A stretch of 64,000 nucleotides of DNA. Source: Chrysopilus asiliformis (lineage: Eukaryota > Arthropoda > Insecta > Diptera > Rhagionidae). The notes below the pieces were generated by a model. It was given only the letters and a program-made list of their open reading frames with translations, had not been told where the DNA came from and did not search any database. The stretch spans positions 37,640,361 through 37,704,360 of the forward strand of contig OZ035963.1 of assembly GCA_964034945.1 (NCBI GenBank), given 5' to 3'. Below, in pieces: positions 1 to 10,729 of this stretch. The translations under genes and the position numbers were made by a program. Numbering within the stretch: position 1 is the first letter of the stretch; each line of letters opens with the position of its first letter.

Positions 1-769
1 GAATGATGTCTGTTAGAGGAACTTAAAGTTTGCGTCACTACGCAACTCTTTCCCATTTTGATAGCTGGTCCGAAAATATCCATGTTGATAGAAATTTTCC
101 CATTCAGCAGCGTTGCGGTCTTGTAAATTGCACATAGCAAAAGGGGGTCGTGGATCTTAGCAACGAGTGTCTCCACCCGGCTTTGCCTTTCCCCACTTGA
201 GCTATGTAGCAAGGAAGAAGCCGTAAGATCTTAATAAATTAAATTCTTAAATGTAATTAGTAGCCCGATCAATTCACTTAAACCATCAAGTCCGACGATT
301 AAGCACGTCCTTGTGGGTATTTCTGCCCCCTCCCTTTTAATATGAATATACGAATATAAAAACAAAAGTTGATAATATATTTTTTTGAGTTTCGAATTTT
401 GCTATAAATTTTGATTCTGGCAACTTAACATAATTTTTTTTGATTAAATTGATTAGTGGAATAGAGATTTGGATAAATATCCGCCTCGAATTGAGTTAAA
501 TAGATTTTTTTTTATAACGGAAACAGCGGAAATAATTTTTGTGACACGTTTTACTTGAATTTCTTACGAGCTTAAGACAAAATATTTCCATTGTTTCTTG
601 CAATTAATAGCAAGTGTCCCTTGCCTGTTATCTGAATTTTTTTTAATTTAAATTGTAGTTAGTAAGACTTGTTTTCGAATCTTCGAATTTCCGGATTAAA
701 TCCTTGTTAAGAAAACTTCAATCGTCAAAAATTTATTCTGTTTAGGGAATACTGTCTCATTTCCTAGCG
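1..769 (+). other. 5' untranslated leader or LTR remnant of the first LTR retrotransposon
   Basis: This AT-rich stretch precedes the gag start at 770 and contains no open frame of note. It may hold the leader and perhaps the end of a 5' LTR that begins outside the window. I looked for its distinctive words again downstream of pol, between 5911 and 8500, and found no matching copy, so no LTR boundary can be placed. No convincing tRNA primer binding site is visible. Confidence 0.4.
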
Positions 770-2587
770 ATGGCAGAACATAACACCCCATTTGTAACAA
801 CGGGGGCAAACCCCAAACGCGTTACTCGTCAACAAACCAGAGAGCACCCAGAATTGCTAAATCTGGATAACACCCCAATTGGTCCCCGTGGAAATTTATC
901 ATCGCACCCGAATGCGAATTTGAATTTGCCCCCTCCATTAAGAAACCCAGCGATAGATCGTGTTAGGCAAAGTCTGCGTTTTGACGATTTAAATCAGTCG
1001 GTCCAGTATAATCCGCAAAGGCCTGCAACCCCTCATTCACCCCGCCCCGAATCAGTTGTTGCGCCCCTAAGTGTAAATCCCTCTGAGACACGAGGATTAG
1101 CTGGAGCGGTCGGTCGGTTCGATGACCAAGGAGCCGTCGGAGGATCAGTATGGCAGCCCAACAATGACGAAATTCTTAAGCGCGCTACAACCCGCGCATC
1201 GATGACAAATCGAGGGCTACCTGGACCCTCCCTTGCCACTGCACGCCCTCAAGTAGATTTCAGTTTACCTCCACCCTTGCGAAATCCTGAAAACAATGGC
1301 GCTCGTTTAAGATTAGACGATCTAAATCTATCGTTTCCTAACAACTCTTCAGTACCGTCGTCACCTAATTTCGCACGTCGGAATTTTGCTGGTCCACCAT
1401 CAAATTTAAATTTCCCGACAGCACAAGGTCCGACAGCTCTAGGTCCGTCAGAAATACCTTCGGCAATGAACACTGGCTTATCATGGGATCCAACCTATGA
1501 TGCCTACACTCAAGCTTTTCAAACATCTGCACCCCAACAATCCTTGACTAGCCATTACGAGCGTCTGATTAGGGAACAGCAAAATTCTATTCGGCAAATG
1601 CAGGATGCACTATTTAGACGCAATGAGGACCTCGTAAATCGTTCGGAGAATAATAATCCCTCCAATCGCATTGCAAACAACCGCAATGAGGCAAATGTTC
1701 GTCCTCCCAGAGAATCGATTGATCCAACAGATCATTTTCCAGTTCTGCATAGATTAAGAAATCCCATGAACAACTGGAAAGTAAAATTTGATGGTTCCCC
1801 TTCCGGAATGTCCCCAAACGAATTGATCTTCCGTCTCGAAGTGTTAAGCGATGCCGATAACATTACTCACGAAGAACTCGTTCGAAATTTTCATCGCTTT
1901 GTGAGTGATCGCGCAGATACCTGGTATTGGCATTACTTGCGGACTAATCCAAGACCAACGTGGAACACTCTGAAATCAGAATTACTTGGCCAATTTCGTA
2001 GATTAGACACCGATCACGAACTCGTCTGTGCTATGCTTGCTAGAAATCAGCAACCGCGAGAGAGTTTCGAGGATTTCCTGGCCGCGATTTTAGCCATGAA
2101 TGTACAGATGAGACAGCCCCTAGCAGATTTGGAATTGATAGACATAATGCGAAAAAATCTACTCCCTCGTCTTGCAGTTATGATTTTCTCGGCCAGGTTA
2201 GAAAACTTAAAAGAGTTTCGCGACTTTGGTAGACGAGCGGAGTCTCATCTAAATACTCTACGTACCCAAAACGTACCCATGTCGAACAAGCGAGTTGTTC
2301 AAGAGCTGGACCACAGCTTAGAAGCTGGATGGGACGGAAATTATTTGGAAGCCTTTAATCGCGGAGTCAATCAATCCTCTCGTGGAAGATCTGGGTGTAG
2401 TACATGGTCGTGCTGGAATTGTGAGCGACTGGGGCACGGTTACCGCGACTGCCCGCTAAAAGCACGTAACTTATTTTGTTACGGATGCGGTGCCAAGTCG
2501 ATCACAAAACCAGATTGTCCGAAATGCAGTCCGGAAAACTCCAAGGAGAGCGGGACGAACTCCGGACCTCCCCGCCCTCAACAATAG
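770..2587 (+). CDS. gag: Gag polyprotein of element 1
   Basis: This 605-residue protein would form the cytoplasmic virus-like particle that packages element RNA. The first 300 residues are Pro/Asn/Arg-rich and carry an internal duplication: PPPLRNP followed by an L-R-x-DDLN motif occurs near residues 52-75 and again near 166-190. A short helical stretch near 265-290 may be coiled coil. Residues of about 315-500 look like a retrotransposon Gag capsid domain, with the signature around TWYWHYLR. A CCHC zinc knuckle lies at 548-561 (CWNCERLGHGYRDC), and a second Cys-rich knuckle begins at 570. The start at 770 is the first ATG of the open frame. The last 112 nt overlap pol, which is in the -1 frame. 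No stops or frameshifts interrupt it. Confidence 0.85.
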   Translation: MAEHNTPFVTTGANPKRVTRQQTREHPELLNLDNTPIGPRGNLSSHPNANLNLPPPLRNPAIDRVRQSLRFDDLNQSVQYNPQRPATPHSPRPESVVAPLSVNPSETRGLAGAVGRFDDQGAVGGSVWQPNNDEILKRATTRASMTNRGLPGPSLATARPQVDFSLPPPLRNPENNGARLRLDDLNLSFPNNSSVPSSPNFARRNFAGPPSNLNFPTAQGPTALGPSEIPSAMNTGLSWDPTYDAYTQAFQTSAPQQSLTSHYERLIREQQNSIRQMQDALFRRNEDLVNRSENNNPSNRIANNRNEANVRPPRESIDPTDHFPVLHRLRNPMNNWKVKFDGSPSGMSPNELIFRLEVLSDADNITHEELVRNFHRFVSDRADTWYWHYLRTNPRPTWNTLKSELLGQFRRLDTDHELVCAMLARNQQPRESFEDFLAAILAMNVQMRQPLADLELIDIMRKNLLPRLAVMIFSARLENLKEFRDFGRRAESHLNTLRTQNVPMSNKRVVQELDHSLEAGWDGNYLEAFNRGVNQSSRGRSGCSTWSCWNCERLGHGYRDCPLKARNLFCYGCGAKSITKPDCPKCSPENSKESGTNSGPPRPQQ

Positions 2588-5500
2588 AACCCGGAGATTC
2601 TCCAAAAATTCCGGCTGTAGAAACTCCGCAGAACAGCATCGTAATTTTAAAGCGGCCGGAAAATCCATCTAATTCGTTGTCTTCGTCTGGCCCGCCATTA
2701 CTCACAAAATCATTGCATGAAAGGAAAATTCAGTACGAAATAGCGCGTGCCAAAATATTCGATAATCGGGAAACGTCAGAAAAACCAAAAGAAAAGCGTT
2801 CTACCATAAGACTTAAAACCTGGTATGAAGATTTGAGGTCCAAACAGAAGGCCATCATGTCGTCAATCCTTTCCGTAACCGGAGATGATAGACTTTATGC
2901 AAAAATTTCAATAAACGGTCACTCCTTCACGGGTCTACTGGATTCAGGAGCCACGGTGAGTTGTTTGGGACAAGGGTGTCTGGATTTAGTGGAGAAGCTA
3001 AAACTTAAACTTTCTCCTTTAAAGTCTACCATCAAAACAGCGGATGGGAACTCACAACGAATCGCGGGTTACGTCAAGATCCCTGTTACTTTCAAAAATG
3101 AAACGAAGGAATTAACCCTATTTCTAGTACCTGGTCTCACTCAAGATCTTTATCTGGGTGTAGACTTTTGGCGCATGTTTGATCTGTTGCCGTATTCCAT
3201 ATCGGAAATAAATTCTGACCCAAATAAGGACAAATCAAACATGCACGAACTCAGCTCGTCTCAAACCAAACAACTCCATGAGATCATTTCCTGTTTTCCG
3301 TCTTGCGAGATTCTAGGGCTAGGAAAAACTCCATTGGAAGAACATAAAATCGAGCTCGTTGACGAAACACCGATCAAACAAAAATTTTATCCTGTGTCGC
3401 CTGCCATACAGCGATTGATGTATGCGGAGATAGATAGAATGATAGAGTTGGGAGTGATAGAGGAGAGTACGAGTCCTTGGAACTCGCCGGTGGTCCTGGT
3501 AAGGAAGCCAGGCAAAGTTCGTCTTTGCCTGGACTCCCGAAAGATCAATGCTGTGACGAAAAAGGATGCGTACCCCATCTCGAACGTCGATGGCCTCCTC
3601 AGTCGCCTCGAAGACACTCGGTTTATCTCCAGCATAGATCTGAAGGACGCCTTCTGGCAAGTTCCCCTAGAGCCCAAATCAAGAGAATTCACCGCATTCA
3701 CAATTCCGGGACGCCCCCTTTATCAATTTAAGGTGATGGCTTTTGGGCTCTGTAATGCGTCGCAAAGGATGTGTCGGCTAATTGACAAGGTCCTTAAAAG
3801 CTTATCCCCCGAACTACGTCCCTACGTATTTGTCTACATAGACGATTTGTTGGTGATAGCACCGACATTTGAACGTCATCTTCAAGTCTTAAAAGGAGTC
3901 GCAAAGTGTCTTCGTCTCGCAAACCTAACCATAAATATTTCAAAAAGTCACTTCTGTATGAAGGAAATCAAATATTTAGGTTACATCGTCGGAAATGGCG
4001 GACTGAAAACAGATCTTGGCAAAGTAGCAGCTATTGTAGAGTTTCCCATACCAAAATCCCAAAAACAAATCCGGAGATTCCTAGGACTAACCGGATGGTA
4101 TCGCCGGTTTGTGCCGAACTACTCTGCAATAGCTGCACCCATCACAGATTGTCTTAAAAAGACCGCGGGAAAGTACAAGTGGACTGAAGACGCTCAAGAA
4201 GCTTTCGAGCTGTTAAAAAAACATCTAGTGTCAGCCCCACTTTTGATTAATCCCGATTTCTCGAAACCTTTCGTGATAAACTGCGACGCGAGTACGTCAG
4301 GTGTAGGCGGCGTCCTATGTCAGGTCGATGAGAACGGGGATGAGAGACCAATTGCATACGTGTCGTATAAGCTCAATGCGGCTCAGCGCAATTACAGTAT
4401 AACGGAGCTCGAATGCCTAGCTGCAGTATACTGCGTTAAAAAGTTCCGTCCGTATGTAGAAGGCCATCAATTTCGAATTATCACTGACCACGCTAGCTTA
4501 CGCTGGCTGATGAATCAACGTGACCTAAGCGGACGATTGGCCAGATGGGCTTTAAAGCTCCAGTCATTTGACTTCCAAATCGAACATCGCAAGGGTAGTC
4601 ACAATGTAGTTCCGGATGCGCTATCCCGGATATATGCGGACGAAATTGATGTTTCTTTTGGCATGAAAGTTGACCTCTCTTCGCCGAGCTTTCAGTCGCA
4701 AGAATATCAACTGTTGCTGGAAGACATCCAAAATAATCAGGACACACTACCCGATGTCCGCGTATCCGACGGATTCGCATACAAACGCTTGGAACCACGG
4801 AAAGGCGATCCAGATCAAGAGTTCCAATGCTGGAAGCTTTGGATCCCACCTGACCTCTCGTCGGTTTTGATATCAGCAGCCCACGATCCACCTGTATCTG
4901 CCCACTGCGGAATCGGGAAAACATTGGCAAGACTGCGGCAATGGTACTATTGGCCATCAATGGTTAAAGACGTAACAGCCTATGTAAATGCCTGTGAGAC
5001 CTGTAAAATGTCGAAAGCCCCTAATGTCGTGTTGAGACCGCCGATGGGAAGCCTGATTGAATCAGTACGACCTTGGCAGAAGGTGTACATTGACCTATTA
5101 GGACCTTACCCACGCTCCTCGTCGGGAAATACCATTTTGCTAGTCGTTTTAGACCACTTTACGAAATTTGCGCTACTCAAACCCTTAAGACAAGGATTAG
5201 CGAAACCCATTGTCCGTTACTTAGAGCAGGAAGTTTTCCTCACCTTCGGAGTCCCGGAGATCTTGATCTCTGATAATGGCAAGCAATTTGTCTCCTCGGA
5301 TTTCAAAAATCTCGTCAGCAAATATGGGGTGAAACACCTACGTACAGCGATATATGCCCCACAGGTCAATGCGTCGGAGCGCGTAAATCGCGTGATCCTT
5401 GCGGCTGTCCGGTCATATTTGAAGGAAAATCAGCGTCAGTGGGATGCGCATATAAAAGAAATAGAGTGCAGTATTGCTACCTCTGTACATAGTGCCACGG

Positions 5501-5910
5501 GTCAAACTCCGTATTATTTAAATTTCGGCCAACATATGGTGACGCATGGCTCAGCATACCCCTTAATGAAGCGTCTTAAAACTATAACTTCAGGTGATAT
5601 GAACGTTACAACTGGCCCAGACAAACTCCAGACTATAAGAGACAAAGTAAGATCCAACTTAGAGGCTGCTCAGTTGCGATACGAAAAGGGTTATAACTTG
5701 CGGGCTAGAGATAGGAGCTTCTTGATAGGTCAAATAGTGTTTTGCAAAAACTTTTCCCAAAGCGACGCATCTAAAGCTTTCAACGCTAAATTAGCACCTA
5801 AATTTGTGAAGGTCAAGATTTTAGAAAAGTGTGGAGGTTCGATATATAAGGTCGAGGATATGAAGGGTCGGATAATAGGCAGGGTACATGCTAAAGATTT
5901 AAAGGATTAA
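2476..5910 (+). CDS. pol: Pol polyprotein of element 1 (protease, RT, RNase H, integrase)
   Basis: This 1144-residue frame copies element RNA into DNA and integrates it. Visible in order: aspartic protease with LLDSGA (Asp about 156); reverse transcriptase with YIDD at about 454-457; RNase H beginning near INCDAS (Asp about 604); an integrase HHCC zinc module near 803-845; and the integrase core with Asp 873 (YIDLLG), Asp 933 (SDNGKQF) and Glu 968. The length is normal for the family. The ATG at 2476 is only the first Met of the frame; the frame opens at 2470, just after a TAA at 2467-2469. Pol is therefore expected as a Gag-Pol fusion by -1 frameshifting between 2470 and 2587. I see no canonical slippery heptamer in phase there, so the mechanism is open. 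No inactivating change is seen. Confidence 0.88.
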   Translation: MLRMRCQVDHKTRLSEMQSGKLQGERDELRTSPPSTIEPGDSPKIPAVETPQNSIVILKRPENPSNSLSSSGPPLLTKSLHERKIQYEIARAKIFDNRETSEKPKEKRSTIRLKTWYEDLRSKQKAIMSSILSVTGDDRLYAKISINGHSFTGLLDSGATVSCLGQGCLDLVEKLKLKLSPLKSTIKTADGNSQRIAGYVKIPVTFKNETKELTLFLVPGLTQDLYLGVDFWRMFDLLPYSISEINSDPNKDKSNMHELSSSQTKQLHEIISCFPSCEILGLGKTPLEEHKIELVDETPIKQKFYPVSPAIQRLMYAEIDRMIELGVIEESTSPWNSPVVLVRKPGKVRLCLDSRKINAVTKKDAYPISNVDGLLSRLEDTRFISSIDLKDAFWQVPLEPKSREFTAFTIPGRPLYQFKVMAFGLCNASQRMCRLIDKVLKSLSPELRPYVFVYIDDLLVIAPTFERHLQVLKGVAKCLRLANLTINISKSHFCMKEIKYLGYIVGNGGLKTDLGKVAAIVEFPIPKSQKQIRRFLGLTGWYRRFVPNYSAIAAPITDCLKKTAGKYKWTEDAQEAFELLKKHLVSAPLLINPDFSKPFVINCDASTSGVGGVLCQVDENGDERPIAYVSYKLNAAQRNYSITELECLAAVYCVKKFRPYVEGHQFRIITDHASLRWLMNQRDLSGRLARWALKLQSFDFQIEHRKGSHNVVPDALSRIYADEIDVSFGMKVDLSSPSFQSQEYQLLLEDIQNNQDTLPDVRVSDGFAYKRLEPRKGDPDQEFQCWKLWIPPDLSSVLISAAHDPPVSAHCGIGKTLARLRQWYYWPSMVKDVTAYVNACETCKMSKAPNVVLRPPMGSLIESVRPWQKVYIDLLGPYPRSSSGNTILLVVLDHFTKFALLKPLRQGLAKPIVRYLEQEVFLTFGVPEILISDNGKQFVSSDFKNLVSKYGVKHLRTAIYAPQVNASERVNRVILAAVRSYLKENQRQWDAHIKEIECSIATSVHSATGQTPYYLNFGQHMVTHGSAYPLMKRLKTITSGDMNVTTGPDKLQTIRDKVRSNLEAAQLRYEKGYNLRARDRSFLIGQIVFCKNFSQSDASKAFNAKLAPKFVKVKILEKCGGSIYKVEDMKGRIIGRVHAKDLKD

Positions 5911-6420
5911 AGACCGCGACAAAACTTATGCCCGGCATGAGACCAGTTCTCAGGGCGTGATCGAGCCACACGTTGGGTTTGGCGAATCAACGATACGTCT
6001 TTTCAACCGTTTCGATCACCTGAGCAGGTGTTCGACACTGTTGATGGTGTAACGATCGTTGTTTCGGCAACCACAACTGCAATTCGTAAAAAGGTTTCAA
6101 ATCCCTGAATATTCCACGAAATGTTTTAGTCGCCAGTTAACTTTTTTCAAATATTCCAATAAACCCATTTTTCGAATTCCTATAACACAATAAGCAATCT
6201 GAAACAATGCCTCGATTCAAACGAAAGACTAGCGGAACTTAGAAAAAGTTGTCGAATAGAAAAGAAAGGGAGTTCTTCTTGCTTGAGATTTAGCGTGGTG
6301 CGGTTGAGTTCGGGAGTTTTTAGTCAGAAAGAAAGATTTCCTTTTTTTCATAATTAGCTTAATCAATAATTAATTTAAAATACCATACATACCGACCATC
6401 AGTCACCTCTTCACATCTTT
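5911..6420. other. Region downstream of element 1 pol
   Basis: No open frame is seen. A purine run at 6258-6272 (AGAAAAGAAAGGGAG) could be the polypurine tract that precedes a 3' LTR, but the sequence after it does not start with a recognisable LTR end and does not recur upstream of gag. Confidence 0.3.
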
Positions 6421-6539
6421 ACACACTTCAATCAAGTCGCATCCAGACACACATTCATCAAACGCAGCACATGCAGATTTTTATGAGCAGTCAGAACGAT
6501 TCAACATACGCCGAGCAACATACTCCAACATTCGAACGC

Positions 6540-6775
6540 AAGCATACAACATTTAAATGCGTAAACATACACCAAGAGTACAACATTCACACGCTCAACA
6601 TACTCCAAGCAGACAATATTCGAACGCTTGAACAAACACCAAGCATACAACAGTCACACGCTCAACATACTTCAAGTTTGCAACATTCACACGCTCAACA
6701 TACTTCAAGCATACAACATTCAAACATACAACAACATACAAACATACATCAAGCTTGCAACGTACAAACATTCAT
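6540..6775. repeat. AC-rich tandem repeat, unit of roughly 30-40 bp
   Basis: Units built around CATTCACACGCTCAACATAC and TTCAAGCATACAACA recur imperfectly several times. The surrounding DNA (6420-6860) is low-complexity AC-rich. Frames that run through it (for example 6471-6797) encode only His/Gln/Ser/Thr-rich low-complexity sequence and are probably not genes. Confidence 0.7.
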
Positions 6776-7088
6776 TCCTGCAGGAATCGTCACGTAAAAG
6801 CAGACAAACTGTAAGTACAATCATTTTCACATATTGCACGCAAGCACCGAAACACATCCACACAAACACATTCACACAAACACACACACACTTTGGTGGA
6901 GATCAAGCCAGCCGGCTATCCAGAAATTTCGGAACCAGTCCAAGGACGCGGCTCGCCATCCGCGAGTATCCTCAAAACATATCCGCCCGGACCGTGGGCC
7001 ATTGTTCCCAAGCTAGGGAAGGTAAATAGCAGCGACGCATCCTGCTCAACAAGCGCTTGTTCCGGCGTCATTTACACCAGCACATTAT

Positions 7089-7132
7089 ACACAAACACAC
7101 ACACACACACACCCACACACACACACACACAA
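7089..7132. repeat. CA dinucleotide microsatellite
   Basis: A run of CA units, interrupted once by CCC, followed by AATACACAG. Confidence 0.9.
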
Positions 7133-7299
7133 TACACAGCACATACATCATGCATGAACATTCGAACTTAAAACTAACCTAAATATAAGCATACCTTAAA
7201 ATTAGCCTAACCATTAATTAATATTATTGTTATATTTTTTTTTCTTTTCGTTTACTTTTTTTTTTGAATTTACATTTTTTTTTTGCGCATGAAACATTC

Positions 7300-8160
7300 A
7301 TATAGTTTTTAAGGTGGCCACGTAGGGAATTTAAATTTCTTTATTATTTAAGAAAAGGAATCTTTTGTTTTCTCGATAGAGCATTATTGAATTTTATAAT
7401 AAAAAATGAAGAATAACTTAAATTACAAAAATTCGGTTTTGTTGGTCTCAAATTTGGATGGCGTTGATTTCTTGTTCTTGCTTTCCGTTTCTAAGTAGCG
7501 ATCTGACCGATACCAAAATGGTGAACTAAAGTGATGGAGAGGGGGGAGGAATGTCCTTCGAAGGGCAAATAGAACACCTATGGACCGTTTAATGTGAAAG
7601 GTGAATTGATGGGGTGAAAGTTTAGTTTATTTGTTGAAACAGGGCGACATTCGGCAGATGGCTCGCCGAATGCTCAAAAGGCTTAAGCCCCTTATGGGTT
7701 TAAGATGGGGTGGGAGAAAGAAGCCATACGCTGCCTCCTCTAATGTGTTTTTTTTTTGTTTCCTTGTTTCGATAGTGATGTGTTAGACTTCTCCCCGTGC
7801 CGTTCATCCCGCAGATATTAGGCTGCTGAGAGACACCTCCGTCTCTTCTTACGGTAGCCTAATGCCCCCTAACAGCATACCCACTTCTTGTGGTTGTGGT
7901 AAAAGGACGAGCGACTCACGACCCAGCGGCTGAGCTATTTAGGTAATTCGGGTATGCTCTCGTCCCACACCACTCCCTCGCCGATTTGTAAATTGTGACC
8001 GCCGCTGACGCGATGACCAAATCGGATACCACAGAGTTCTATGTTTTTCTGGTTGATTTAACTAAAAAAACTTTTTTTTTGTAGTTGATTTACACATTAA
8101 AAATGTCGATTGATTGAAAAACCGGTGCAATGGCCCCTGGGTTATCCGTTCACTTGAGAT
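7300..8160. other. Unassigned, less AT-rich segment, possible old transposon tail
   Basis: This stretch is richer in G and C than its surroundings. The 7790-8050 part, with its C-rich runs and T-tract ending, reads like the 3' untranslated tail of an insect retroelement, but there is no coding frame to support that. I cannot assign it. Confidence 0.25.
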
Positions 8161-8174
8161 CACGTTGACATACA

Positions 8175-8332
8175 TTGGAGAAAGCTGCTCAACTAGAAAA
8201 TCTAGTTAAATCAATAGAACTGGAATCAACTAAAATTGGTTATTTTGCTCAACTAGAAATCATTTAGAACTGTTTGTTTTGCTTAACTAGAAATCTAGTT
8301 AAACTCAACTAGATTTCTAGGTTTTCTCCAAA
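8175..8332. mobile_element. Small palindromic MITE
   Basis: The ends are imperfect inverted repeats (TTGGAGAAA... and ...TTTCTCCAA). The interior repeats AACTAGAAATCTAGTT-like palindromes several times, so a single strand would fold strongly. No coding capacity and no clear target duplication. Confidence 0.6.
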
Positions 8333-8498
8333 CTGACCAGAATCTAGTGAGGTGTGTAGAAATTTAATTTGTACATTGCTTATTTAAGGAGGTTCTCACG
8401 CAAGCAAGATGGACTTTTGTCGATCCAAATAGGAATGAGTGAATACAAGTATAAACACTAATCCCTTCCACTTTTACAATTTTGTAGCAATTATATCA

Positions 8499-8867
8499 AA
8501 CCTTAGCGTGGTATTACACACGGCAACTTTCGGGCTTATTTAAGCCGGCAACTTTTGGGCTTAATAAGCCAATGTGCTTACACTTGTCCTGTTTGCATAT
8601 GCTCCACAAGTTTACATGGGTGTGTGTGAACTCAAACCATTGAAATTGCTGCTGCTCATATACTTCCCAAGATCTTTACCTGCTGACGGTCAGAACGAAA
8701 ATGATTTCTGGCTACTACTTTTCCCAAACCGGTTTACAGGTTTGCATGTATGCAGACTGCCGATAAGCCATGATTTCGAGTGGCAACTTTTCCCTCCTCA
8801 GTCGTTTCTCCCAAAAATCGGCTTAAGTAAGCCCGAAAGTTGCCGTGTGTAATACCACGCTTAGGTT
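8499..8867. mobile_element. MITE with about 40-bp terminal inverted repeats
   Basis: The left end (AGCGTGGTATTACACACGG, then CAACTTTCGGGCTTA) is repeated as its reverse complement at 8827-8867, with a single mismatch near the tip. Inside the left end are further GGCTTA/TAAGCC palindromes. A 92-residue frame across it (8574-8852) ends in the inverted repeat and is not credible as a gene. I found no unambiguous target duplication, so the superfamily is unknown. Confidence 0.8.
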
Positions 8868-10190
8868 AAAATTCGAATTGGCATAGCAATAAAGCTTTAG
8901 AATAGTATATAATTTTCAACCGACGATATGAAAAATGACAGCTACGTTATAACAACACTTGGAATGTGTCCGTGCTTACTATTCGCTCACCGTGACAATG
9001 TGTGTTTCCAGTCGAAATTGCTATAAAAAAGTTGAAGTCCGTCAACTATTTTAAAAGGGAAACAGGTGTAACCATAAAATCGCCATAAAATCATAAGGAA
9101 AAATTATTTTTGCAGTTGCTGATAACATAAATGCGCCTCTATTTTTTGCAGTTGGGCAAAATCATGGTAATAGAGGGTACAAAAGATTTTGAAAACAAAA
9201 TGGAAAAACGTAACGAAAACCGAAAAAAAACTGCGCGTTTTTCAGTAGTCTTATGTATGACGAGACTTGGATATAATAAAATTTCCTACATTTTCGTCGT
9301 TCACTGAAACCTCATATCAAAAGCCGTTATCCAGATATGCCTTTATTTAGAAAATATCAGTTTTTTACCCTTATCTCGAAAAATAACGGGACTTAGATCA
9401 ATATATGAGAGCTTGGTGTTAACGACATCATCGCTCTAGATTGCTATCACGGTCTCTGCTGTTGATGGGTTGGAACGTAAAAACTTTACAAATCTTGTAA
9501 TTCATCTATGGTTCGCAATCCATGTAAAACTATAGGTGCGAAACAGGGAAGAAATTTTTATGAAACCTAAATTGAGGAGGCCCAGGTTCTTCGAGGGCTA
9601 TTGCCCCGAAGAGAATTGAAGAGAATAAAGTTTGCCGTAATTTTGTCTTTCACTGTTATCCGTTATCTTTTACTGTTATTGAAATATTTTCATTAAAATT
9701 TTAAAAAATAGATTTTTGCGAGCTGCTTACTAACGGTTTTTCGAAAAAACAGTTGAAGATAGAATTAAAGATATTAAAATTCTCTAGATTTTTGTCTTTT
9801 ACAGTAAATCGTTATCTTTACTGTTATCGTGATATATTAAATTTTGTAAGAAAAATACTTTTTTATATAAACTAATATTTTATTTAAATATCGTCGGGTT
9901 TACTCAAAAGTTGCTCAAAAATGTAGATTTTGTATAAGAAATTCATGTGCTGTTCACATCAGATATTTTAGTTTTCAGTTTCAATACAATGTGTAACGAA
10001 ATAATAACGTTATAACGTAATGAACTGAATTTTTTTATCGTTACAAAACGAAATAACGTAACGAAAAGAAATTTGAATTTGGTTTCATAACAAAATGTAT
10101 AACGTTACGATGTTTCTTTCGTTTGCCATGCCTGATATTTTTTAAACATAAGGAAAGCTACAATTGCTAGGCGCCAATCGTTAAATGCTC
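8868..10190. other. Unassigned AT-rich DNA with a dispersed-repeat copy
   Basis: No gene is recognised. About 9600-9860 belongs to a dispersed repeat described separately. The remainder is AT-rich with many short GTTACG/CGTAAC motifs. Confidence 0.4.
9600..9860 (+). repeat. Dispersed repeat family A, partial copy
   Basis: Contains the family words TATCCGTTATCTTTTACTG, ACGGTTTTTCGAAAA, AATTAAAGATATT and AAATCGTTATCTTTACTG. These recur in order at 20565-20800 and, reverse-complemented, at 27240-27490. No coding sequence; boundaries are not sharp. Confidence 0.6.
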
Positions 10191-10194
10191 TGCA

Positions 10195-10375
10195 GGAAAA
10201 AAGTACTTTAAAAGTGCTTTCCCAGTAGTTTTTCAAAGTACTTTAAAAGTACAACGGTTCTATTTTGTTTTTCAATGCCCATGCCCCACGCTTAAAGTAC
10301 TTTTTTGAAATTACTTTGCAAAGTAATTTGGGTAAAGGATTTTCAAAGTAGTTGATCGGAAAACTTTTAATTCAT
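10195..10375. repeat. Palindromic AAGTACTTT-rich repeat
   Basis: AAGTACTTTAAAAGT-type palindromes occur at least three times within about 130 bases. This is likely part of a foldback element that may include the adjacent tRNA-like unit. Confidence 0.5.
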
Positions 10376-10449
10376 TATTTTTACCGAATTTAAGGATGCA
10401 ATTCGCATAGAAAAAACATAAAAATATCAAAAAATTGAAAAAAAGAAAT

Positions 10450-10530
10450 CAAGCTCGACCGGGATTCGATCCCATGCAACTTCTTTTTGCGTGTTTGTAT
10501 TCCAAGCACTTTGCCACTGATCCATGCGTT
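10450..10530 (-). repeat. tRNA-like (SINE-type) sequence
   Basis: On the minus strand GGATCAGTGGCAAAGTGCTT resembles the A box and D arm of a tRNA. About 45 bases later GGGATCGAATCCCGG resembles the B box and T arm. The acceptor ends do not pair, so it is not a functional tRNA. Comparable units occur at 21168-21236 and 43500-43572, each next to an AT-rich tail, suggesting a tRNA-derived repeat family. Confidence 0.5.
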
Positions 10531-10729
10531 CTTCTAGTGAAGATTGTTCGAAATTAGTATACTAAGCGAGATTTTGGAGATCACCATCAAATTACAGATT
10601 TAATTGATTTTCACATAATTTAAACAAAGAACTTCTACTGATTGGCAATTTGAAATATTTCTATTGAAAATATATTTAAGAAATCCGAAAAACGAAGAAA
10701 AAAATGTGTGCGAATGGACTTTCATGCGA

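Larger units (their letters stand above)
770..5910 (+). mobile_element. Ty3/gypsy-type LTR retrotransposon, coding core (element 1)
   Basis: Two long overlapping frames encode Gag and a Pol with protease, reverse transcriptase, RNase H and integrase in that order, the Ty3/gypsy (Metaviridae) arrangement. Both frames are uninterrupted, so the coding part is well preserved. There is no env-like third frame after pol. LTRs were not recognised: the 5' LTR may lie left of the window or the repeats may have diverged. The integrase and RNase H resemble the Osvaldo/Ulysses group of insect gypsy elements, but that is an impression from reading the protein. Confidence 0.85.

Noticed and set aside
6471..7171. 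Open frames rich in His, Gln and Thr
   Set aside because: They are translations of AC-rich tandem and CA repeats.
1..8000. LTRs of element 1
   Set aside because: No repeated segment with TG...CA-type ends could be found on the two sides of gag-pol within the window.
8574..8852. 92-codon frame
   Set aside because: It lies inside a MITE and ends in the terminal inverted repeat.
10450..10530. Functional tRNA gene
   Set aside because: A- and B-box-like sequences are present but the acceptor and anticodon arms do not pair.
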